Assembly (NCBI GenBank): GCA_030601545.1
Contig: JAUVTM010000046.1
Coordinates: forward strand, 1 to 10,637
Source of the DNA: Syntrophobacterales bacterium
GTDB taxonomy: Bacteria; Desulfobacterota; Syntrophobacteria; BM002
Length of the DNA: 10,637 nucleotides
Reading direction: 5' to 3'
Each line of letters opens with the position of its first letter. The stretch's first letter is position 1. Positions 6,322 through 10,637 of the stretch are shown here, piece by piece. The notes under the pieces were generated by a model, which had not been told where the DNA came from, did no database searches, and saw only the letters and a program-made list of their open reading frames with translations. A program made the translations under genes and the position numbers.

Positions 6322-6957
6322 TCAGGTGGTTGTCGAAGAAATATGGTAGGCGAGATTGTCTAGCTTGATCGAGAAGTCTACGTTCTCCACTCGACAGCAG
6401 TCAGGGACCTGAATCTGAACAGGAGAGAAGTTCAGAATCCCGTTGATTCCCGCAAGGATAAGCTGGTTTGCGACACTTTGGGCGCTCGTGGGCGGCACAG
6501 CGATGATGCCCATTTCCACATTTCTTTCTTTTACCACTTCCTCAAACCGGTCTATGTGCTCGATGACGAGGCCGTTGGGTAGCGTCTTGTCGATTTTTTC
6601 AGAATCCACATCAAAGGCAGCCACAAACCGGTATCCGTGCTTGAGAAAGTTGGCGTGGCGGATAAGAGCTGAACCCAAGTTACCCACTCCGAAAAGCGCC
6701 ATATTCCACGGGCGATCGAGGCCAAGTATCTCTTGAATGTGAGAGTAGAGGTCCTTGACTCGGTAGCCAACTCCTCTTACACCGAATTCACCAAAGTAAG
6801 CGAGATCTTTACGTATCTGTGCTGGATTTACCCCACACTGTTTGGCCAACCGTTCCGAGGAAATCACCTCAACATCGTTAACCATCAACTCGTCGAGATT
6901 CCTCAGGTAGATAGATAGCCGGTTGATGGTGGCCATGGGAATCTTGGCAAACTTCAT
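6322..6957 (-). CDS. rex: Redox-sensing transcriptional repressor Rex
   Basis: Rex is a homodimeric cytoplasmic repressor that binds DNA when NAD+ is high and releases it when NADH rises. It controls respiratory, fermentative and energy genes in many anaerobes and Gram-positive bacteria. The product has 211 residues, the usual family length. The N-terminal winged helix carries SSERLAKQCGVNPAQIRKDL (33-52) and YFGEFGVRGVGY (54-65), the family's recognition helix and wing. The Rossmann domain has GVGNLG (90-95) and an FD pair at 115-116, after the second strand, as in NAD(H)-binding proteins. ATG 6957 fits the family start (MKxxKIPxATxxRL); AGGA lies ten bases upstream. The gene follows atpE on the same strand with a strong hairpin but no T-run between them, so read-through from the F0 operon is possible. 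Confidence 0.95.
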   Translation of the reverse strand: MKFAKIPMATINRLSIYLRNLDELMVNDVEVISSERLAKQCGVNPAQIRKDLAYFGEFGVRGVGYRVKDLYSHIQEILGLDRPWNMALFGVGNLGSALIRHANFLKHGYRFVAAFDVDSEKIDKTLPNGLVIEHIDRFEEVVKERNVEMGIIAVPPTSAQSVANQLILAGINGILNFSPVQIQVPDCCRVENVDFSIKLDNLAYHISSTTT

Positions 6958-7013
6958 AGCCTCACAATCCTGTTGTAATATCGGCAGCCAAGCCGAGCTT
7001 GATTTAAGGCGAC

Positions 7014-7047
7014 CGGGGGATTGCCCAACTCTTCGGGCAATCCCCCG
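7014..7047 (-). terminator. Strong 13-bp hairpin between atpE and rex (no T-run)
   Basis: CGGGGGATTGCCC (7014-7026) and GGGCAATCCCCCG (7035-7047) form a perfect stem with an 8-base loop, 24 bases past the atpE stop. Neither strand has a T-run after it, so it is not a canonical intrinsic terminator. It may protect the 3' end of the atp mRNA, slow transcription, or act with Rho. Confidence 0.55.
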
Positions 7048-7070
7048 ATGGTCTGTACAAAGCTTGGTTG

Positions 7071-7445
7071 CTAGTGGGCAACGAGCCCCACAAAACCCTG
7101 GATGAGCTTGGACACCGGGTTAGCATAAATGAGGATCAGGCAGATAACCAAAGTATAAATACAGAGAGATTCGATCATCGCCAGACCGATCATCATAGTC
7201 ACGGTGATCTTTCCTGAAGCCTCGGGATTGCGGGCCACGCCTTCCACGGAACTCTTGATGGAGATTCCCTGGGCCAGACCACAACCAATGGATGAGATGG
7301 CAATGGCGAAGCCAGCTGCCACAGCGGAGTACAGGAAGAAACTGAGACCCATGACCTTCTCGGCTTCTGTCGCCTCATACGCGAACGCTACCGCGGCGAA
7401 ACCCAGAACCAGCACCATTGTCAGAAACAGAACTTTACTCTTCAT
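7071..7445 (-). CDS. atpE: ATP synthase F0 subunit c, with leader peptide and Na+-type ion site
   Basis: Subunit c forms the rotor ring of ATP synthase in the inner membrane. Counting from ATG 7445 the protein has 124 residues. Residues 1-22 form a hydrophobic leader ending AFA, like a cleavable signal peptide; two transmembrane hairpin helices (about 33-58 and 80-109) follow, joined by the polar loop RNPE (72-75). Helix 2 holds the essential carboxylate E92 in GLAMIESLCIY. Q59 (LAQG), E92, S93 and Y97 align with Q32, E65, S66 and Y70 of the Na+-binding ring of Ilyobacter tartaricus, so Na+ coupling is plausible. The Thr that follows there is Leu here. Mature subunits are usually 75-90 residues, so the leader explains the excess. 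AAGGAGG (7454-7460) lies eight bases before ATG 7445, favouring it over the in-frame TTG at 7448. Confidence 0.93.
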   Translation of the reverse strand: MKSKVLFLTMVLVLGFAAVAFAYEATEAEKVMGLSFFLYSAVAAGFAIAISSIGCGLAQGISIKSSVEGVARNPEASGKITVTMMIGLAMIESLCIYTLVICLILIYANPVSKLIQGFVGLVAH

Positions 7446-7453
7446 CAAACAGC

Positions 7454-7460
7454 CCTCCTT
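7454..7460 (-). promoter_or_regulatory. Strong ribosome binding site of atpE
   Basis: AAGGAGG on the minus strand, eight bases before ATG 7445. It is the best Shine-Dalgarno in the cluster, in keeping with the high c-subunit copy number needed for the ring. Confidence 0.75.
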
Positions 7461-7566
7461 GTTTGTATTTATTGTATGGCCTTCTTCCTAACTAGGACCT
7501 TCTTCCCAAGCTTCTGGTGTTGCCAGGTTCCAAACGTCGGCCAATTAATTGGCTCAACGTGAGTCT

Positions 7567-8289
7567 TTAGTGAGCGTGCTCAAGGGCTCCAGCAAAGTAC
7601 ATCGAGGAAAGCAAGACAAAGATAAAGGCTTGCACGCCACCGGTAAACAGACCCAGGAACATAATCGGCAGAGGCGCCAGATACAACCCCGCGAGGACCA
7701 TAAGGATGGCGAGCACCAGTTCTTCGCCGAAGATGTTGCCGAAAAGACGGATGGAAAGGCTGAGAATACGGGCAATGTGACCGATCACCTCCACCACGAA
7801 GATAAGGGGCGAAAGCCACCAAATCGGGCCCATGAAATGCTTTATGTATTTAAGTCCGTGGAACTTGACTCCGATTACGTGAGTGTAAACAACCACAATA
7901 ATGGCGCACGCCGCGGTGGTGTTGACATTGGCGGTGGGGCCAAAGAAACCCGGGATCATTCCCATGTAATTGCTGATCAAAATGAAGAAGGCCAGGGTGC
8001 CGATTAGTGGGAACAGGTAACGACCTTCTTCACCGGTAACCCCCACCATAAACTCTTCGATAGCGGAAATCACAACCTCGAAGACGTTCTGGCCTCCCCG
8101 GGGAACGAGTTCTATGCGGCGAACTGTAAGTTTGACCAAAATCACCAGAGAGATCATGATCAACCACGTATAGGTGACGTAAGGTAGGAGTATTTTCTCC
8201 AAAAAGGTGTGCGCATGGGTAAAATCGTGGACGATAGGCAGACCAAGTTTTTCAAAAAGAAGATTGAGAAAGATAATCGGGTGTTCCAT
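7567..8289 (-). CDS. atpB: ATP synthase F0 subunit a
   Basis: Subunit a is the stator channel of F0 that passes H+ or Na+ to and from the c ring. The 240-residue product is strongly hydrophobic, with membrane segments near 35-55, 93-112, 125-143, 158-178, 185-205 and 207-233. The essential stator arginine is R181 in SLSIRLFGNIFGEE, the family hallmark, and the C-terminal GGVQAFIFVLLSSMYFAGA is also typical. The length is normal for a bacterial subunit a. ATG 8289 lies three bases after the atpI stop, so the two are translationally coupled; AAGGGGG on the minus strand serves as a Shine-Dalgarno. No subunit b, delta or F1 genes follow; atpE comes next after 121 bases, so F1 must be encoded elsewhere. 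Confidence 0.95.
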   Translation of the reverse strand: MEHPIIFLNLLFEKLGLPIVHDFTHAHTFLEKILLPYVTYTWLIMISLVILVKLTVRRIELVPRGGQNVFEVVISAIEEFMVGVTGEEGRYLFPLIGTLAFFILISNYMGMIPGFFGPTANVNTTAACAIIVVVYTHVIGVKFHGLKYIKHFMGPIWWLSPLIFVVEVIGHIARILSLSIRLFGNIFGEELVLAILMVLAGLYLAPLPIMFLGLFTGGVQAFIFVLLSSMYFAGALEHAH

Positions 8290-8292
8290 GGC

Positions 8293-8712
8293 CTAGACTA
8301 CCCCCTTGAAAAAGAGTTTTCGCGCCTGCTCAACACCTACCAGCGCAATACCAAGTACGATTATCGATAAGCCTAACAGCATGCCAAAGGGGCTTACCCA
8401 CCCCTTGATCACCAACAACGTGATAATAAGGCCCAGAGCCGCAAAGCGCAGGTAGTACTTCAACAAATATACAAACCGGGTTTTCCCTTCTCTTTGCGGA
8501 TCGAGGGCTTTCAGCAGGCTCCGTTTCATCAGGTAGAAATTGGCGATAGCCAATATTCCCCCGACCAGTACCCCAAGTGCGAACTTTCGGGAAAAGAAAA
8601 CGAAACTGCCAGTTGTAAGAAGCGCCAGAAGGACCCAGTTGAATTGTTCGATTCTCTTGAGAAGGGCCTCGTCTTTTATCAACATAGTGGCCGGGCCAGA
8701 AATGACCCTCAC
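8293..8712 (-). CDS. atpI: ATP synthase subunit I family protein
   Basis: AtpI proteins are small membrane proteins encoded just ahead of atpB; they help assemble the c ring and are not part of the finished enzyme. This one has 139 residues with four hydrophobic segments (about 26-40, 44-61, 85-103, 109-127). The second is preceded by FALGVLVGGILAIANFYLM, typical of the family, and there are positive residues between helices 2 and 3. The GTG start at 8712 overlaps the TGA of the upstream gene by four bases (GTGA), a usual sign of coupling. The AAGGAG there overlaps the start itself, so a later ATG at 8685 (codon 10) is possible. The family is poorly conserved, and position in the operon carries much of the assignment. 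Confidence 0.8.
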   Translation of the reverse strand: MRVISGPATMLIKDEALLKRIEQFNWVLLALLTTGSFVFFSRKFALGVLVGGILAIANFYLMKRSLLKALDPQREGKTRFVYLLKYYLRFAALGLIITLLVIKGWVSPFGMLLGLSIIVLGIALVGVEQARKLFFKGVV

Positions 8713-8927
8713 TCCTTGGCCCGCTTTGACATAAAGCGGTAGAAATTACGAAATCCTGCAATAATACCGAGTATGAGAAAAATAACGGTAAGCCACGGGC
8801 TGGTATCAAACACTCTGTCTAACCAGAGTCCCAAAGCCAGGCCGATGAAGGTGGCAATGACAATGGTGAGTCCCAGAGTGCTGGCGAGCCCGGCCAACTT
8901 GAGAGCCTTTCTGGTGTCTTCTTTCAT
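8709..8927 (-). CDS. atpZ: AtpZ/AtpI family small membrane protein
   Basis: This 72-residue protein has two transmembrane segments (about 16-36 and 45-62) separated by a short polar turn. The pattern GLALGLWLDRVFDTSPWLTVIFLILGIIAGF is spread over residues 29-59 and is the core of the F0F1-ATPase-associated family (Pfam ATPase_gene1). Such proteins sit first in many atp operons; AtpZ with AtpI has been proposed to act in Mg2+/Ca2+ supply or in assembly. ATG 8927 is chosen because GAGGTG (8934-8939) lies six bases upstream. An in-frame GTG at 8936, three codons earlier, is preceded by AAGGAG with only four bases of spacing and cannot be excluded. It is the first gene of the F0 cluster and overlaps atpI by four bases. 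Confidence 0.8.
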   Translation of the reverse strand: MKEDTRKALKLAGLASTLGLTIVIATFIGLALGLWLDRVFDTSPWLTVIFLILGIIAGFRNFYRFMSKRAKE

Positions 8928-8999
8928 GAAGGCCACCTCTCTCCTTCTGGCCCGGCCCCCTGCCCACGAATAAAGACTGCCAAAAGGCAGAATTTGAGT

Positions 9000-9017
9000 T
9001 CGTGTAAAACTTCACGT
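9000..9017. promoter_or_regulatory. Candidate Rex operator upstream of atpZ
   Basis: TCGTGTAAAACTTCACGT matches the Rex consensus TTGTGAA-N4-TTCACAA at 10 of 14 defined positions, with the GTG and CAC cores at the correct spacing. It lies 73 bases upstream of the atpZ ATG and just downstream of a possible promoter, a position suited to repression. A perfect half-site TTGTGAA lies at 9056-9062. It could be a chance product of the repetitive words around it. Confidence 0.35.
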
Positions 9018-9019
9018 AC

Positions 9020-9048
9020 CACGTACCACAGCCCCCTGGCAAAGTCAA
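9020..9048 (-). promoter_or_regulatory. Possible sigma-70 promoter of the F0 operon
   Basis: On the minus strand TTGACT (9048-9043) is a good -35 box. Seventeen bases later TACGTG (9025-9020) is a poor -10 box. The location, about 95 bases before atpZ, is right for the operon promoter, but the weak -10 makes this tentative. Confidence 0.3.
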
Positions 9049-9216
9049 CGCTTTTTTGTGAAAAGAATTTCGTTCGCGAGCAAGGCGCAAAACGCTACGT
9101 TCTGCGCTACGAGACGGGAGGTCATTGGGCATAGGGCATGGAGCTGGACTATTTCGGATTGCGGATTTAGCATTCTGGATACTAGATTCTGGATGCTTGT
9201 CTGGGGATCACTCTTT

Positions 9217-9236
9217 GGCAGGCAGAGACGCCTGCC
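9217..9236. repeat. REP-like hairpin GGCAGGC/GCCTGCC
   Basis: GGCAGGC (9217-9223) and GCCTGCC (9230-9236) form a perfect 7-bp stem with a 6-base loop and are followed by CTAC. The right end GCCTGCCCTAC resembles the right end of the palindrome at 171-222 (GCCCACCCTACA), so it may be a decayed member of a related REP group that has lost its left end. Confidence 0.45.
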
Positions 9237-9404
9237 CTACTGAGTTCTTAATTCTGGCCCTTACTTTTCGCACCATACTTTGATGGCAACGGACTACGGA
9301 CCACGGACAACTGACGAAAAGCCAGCTGCAATCTGCCTGCTGTCGTCTGATCTCTGACCTCTAATCCCCGTCTCGCTATCCAGTTGTGTCGGCTATCTAC
9401 TGGA

Positions 9405-10637
9405 TTACATCTGTTTGAATACCTCGTCCGCTGCCTCTAATGTCTTATCTATATCCTCTTTATCATGGGCCAGACTGACAAAGGCAGCCTCAAATTGGGA
9501 AGGAGCCAGATATACCCCCCGCTCTAACATCGCGCAAAACATGTGGGCAAATCTTTGGGTGTCCGTGGTTTGGGCAGTGTCAAAATCCACTACGGTCTGG
9601 TCAGTAAAAAAAAGACAGCCCATGGAACCAACTCTATTCACAGTGGAGGTCACATTGTGCTTGGCTGCCAGCCGACTCATCTCATCAAAGAGGTAGCTGG
9701 ACCGCTCCTCGAGCTGATCATACACACCTGGCTCGCTCAGCAGCTTCAAAGTTGTCAAGCCAGCGCTCATAGCCAGTGGGTTGCCTGAGAGGGTACCGGC
9801 TTGATAAACCTCCCCTAGTGGAGCCACTTTGCTCATAACGTCCTTGCGTCCACCATAAGCTCCCACAGGTAGTCCACCGCCAATAACTTTTCCAAGACAG
9901 GTGAGGTCCGGCCGCACAGAGTACAGATCCTGCGCTCCCCCCAACGCCACTCGGAAACCGGTCATTACCTCGTCAAAAATGAGCAAGGCCCCGGTTTCAT
10001 CACACCAGTGTCTGAGCCCTTCGAGAAAACCCGGCTTAGGTGGTACGACCCCCATATTTCCTGCTACCGGTTCGACTATGATGGCGGCCACATCATCCCC
10101 CTGCTCCTGCATCACAGCTGCCACCTGGTCCAGGTCGTTGAACCTCAGGGACAGGGTGTAGCGGACGAAATCTGGGGGAACTCCTGCACTGCCCGGAATA
10201 CCGAGGGTCGCGACACCTGAACCCGCTTTTATTAAAAGTGTGTCCGCATGACCATGGTAGCAGCCGTCAAACTTGATGATCTTGTTTCTCCCCGTGTAGC
10301 CTCGGGCTAACCGGATTCCGCTCATGGTGGCCTCGGTACCGGAATTAACCATGCGCACCATCTCCATGGAAGGAACAAGCTGGATAATCATCCGGGCCAG
10401 CTCAACTTCCCGGGTGGTGGGAATGCCAAAGCTGGTCCCCTGCTCAGCTGCTGCCTTTACAGCCGCCACCACCTCTGGATGAGCATGTCCCAAGATCAGG
10501 GGTCCCCAGGAGCCCACGTAATCGATGTAAGCTTTGCCGTCCACATCGTAAATCTTCGAGCCCTGTCCTCTCGTGATAAACAAGGGGTGTGTGCCCACCG
10601 CCCGGCAGGAGCGCACCGGGCTATTCACCCCGCCAGG
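9405..10637 (-). CDS. hemL: Glutamate-1-semialdehyde 2,1-aminomutase (5' end outside window)
   Basis: HemL is the cytosolic PLP enzyme that turns glutamate-1-semialdehyde into 5-aminolevulinate in the C5 route to heme, siroheme and cobalamin. About 410 residues are visible, ending at TAA 9407-9405; the first visible codons read PGGVNSPVR, so some 15-20 N-terminal codons lie beyond the right edge. The GTG at 10628 is the Val of this motif and not a start. Counting from that Val, YIDYVGSWGPLILGHAHP (34-51) is the family signature, VNSGTEATMSGIRLAR (94-109) binds the cofactor phosphate, IFDEVMTGFR (217-226) holds the PLP-pyridine aspartate, and LGKVIGGGLPVGAYGG (245-260) contains the Schiff-base lysine K247. 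No damage is seen. It is 477 bases upstream of atpZ on the same strand and is probably transcribed separately from it. Confidence 0.96.
   Translation of the reverse strand, partial: PGGVNSPVRSCRAVGTHPLFITRGQGSKIYDVDGKAYIDYVGSWGPLILGHAHPEVVAAVKAAAEQGTSFGIPTTREVELARMIIQLVPSMEMVRMVNSGTEATMSGIRLARGYTGRNKIIKFDGCYHGHADTLLIKAGSGVATLGIPGSAGVPPDFVRYTLSLRFNDLDQVAAVMQEQGDDVAAIIVEPVAGNMGVVPPKPGFLEGLRHWCDETGALLIFDEVMTGFRVALGGAQDLYSVRPDLTCLGKVIGGGLPVGAYGGRKDVMSKVAPLGEVYQAGTLSGNPLAMSAGLTTLKLLSEPGVYDQLEERSSYLFDEMSRLAAKHNVTSTVNRVGSMGCLFFTDQTVVDFDTAQTTDTQRFAHMFCAMLERGVYLAPSQFEAAFVSLAHDKEDIDKTLEAADEVFKQM

Larger units (their letters stand above)
8928..9404. other. Intergenic region between hemL and the F0 operon
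   Basis: No gene is supported in these 477 bases. Next to atpZ is the probable promoter region with a Rex-like inverted repeat (9000-9017) and a TTGACT box (9043-9048, minus strand). The rest is a patchwork of near-repeats: CACGTAC twice (9013-9026), GGGCATAGGGCATGG around 9127-9141, TTCTGGATAC/TTCTGGATGC (about 9174-9197), a REP-like hairpin (9217-9236), and ACGGACTACGGACCACGGACAACTGAC-type words (about 9289-9315). The word GGACAACTGACG recurs at 260-271. Confidence 0.55.

Noticed and set aside
6165..6368. A 67-codon open frame on the plus strand overlapping the 3' end of rex
   Set aside because: It starts inside the hairpin-rich spacer, lacks a Shine-Dalgarno and runs antisense into rex; its translation resembles no protein.
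6958..6980. Possible Rex operator just upstream of rex (TTACAA ... TTGTGA)
   Set aside because: The half-sites face the wrong way relative to the TTGTGAA-N4-TTCACAA consensus, so it was not called.
7549..8007. A 152-codon open frame on the plus strand
   Set aside because: It lies antisense inside atpB, its product is low-complexity and charged, and it matches no family; atpB is certain on the other strand.
10626..10628. GTG as the hemL start codon
   Set aside because: It encodes Val within the conserved PGGVNSPVR segment, and the frame stays open to the window edge, so the real start is outside.

Overview
This window looks like a piece of a Desulfobacterota (deltaproteobacterial) chromosome, probably an anaerobe or facultative anaerobe. 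The lineage is inferred from three things: a stand-alone F0 cluster (atpZ-atpI-atpB-atpE, with no F1 genes beside it), a Rex redox repressor directly after it, and hemL of the C5 heme pathway upstream. The genes are ordinary chromosomal ones; there is no phage, transposase, CRISPR or tRNA/rRNA gene.

Layout. Bases 1-140 hold the 3' end of an FMN-dependent NADH-azoreductase-like gene (+). A 260-base spacer with a REP-like palindrome follows, then a cytidylate-kinase-like gene (405-1022, +). A 300-base spacer carries a dispersed AT-rich repeat and a compact hairpin. Next come nhaA (Na+/H+ antiporter, 1326-2696, +) and uvrA (nucleotide excision repair, 2747-5293, +). A second, inverted copy of the dispersed repeat follows uvrA, so the two copies bracket nhaA-uvrA. 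From there to the end every gene is on the minus strand: a PilZ protein (5477-5896), a 425-base structured intergenic region, rex (6322-6957), atpE, atpB, atpI and atpZ (7071-8927), a 477-base spacer of repeat-like words with a candidate atp promoter and Rex-like operator, and hemL (9405 to the right edge, 5' truncated).

How the genes fit together. atpZ-I-B-E encode the membrane part of ATP synthase plus its small assembly proteins. The c subunit keeps Gln, Glu-Ser and Tyr at the positions that bind Na+ in sodium-driven rings. With NhaA in the same window this suggests sodium bioenergetics, although the ion is not proven. Rex senses the NADH/NAD+ ratio, and a Rex-like inverted repeat lies just upstream of atpZ, so redox control of the neighbouring F0 operon is a reasonable hypothesis.

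The best candidate for something undescribed is the rex-pilZ spacer. A long-range helix encloses several smaller hairpins and is immediately followed, on the strand leading into the c-di-GMP-receptor-type pilZ gene, by an intrinsic-terminator-like hairpin. It resembles a riboswitch or attenuator, but I could not match it to a known class. The UvrA protein is also notable: it is about 90 residues shorter than usual because one internal block is cleanly missing.
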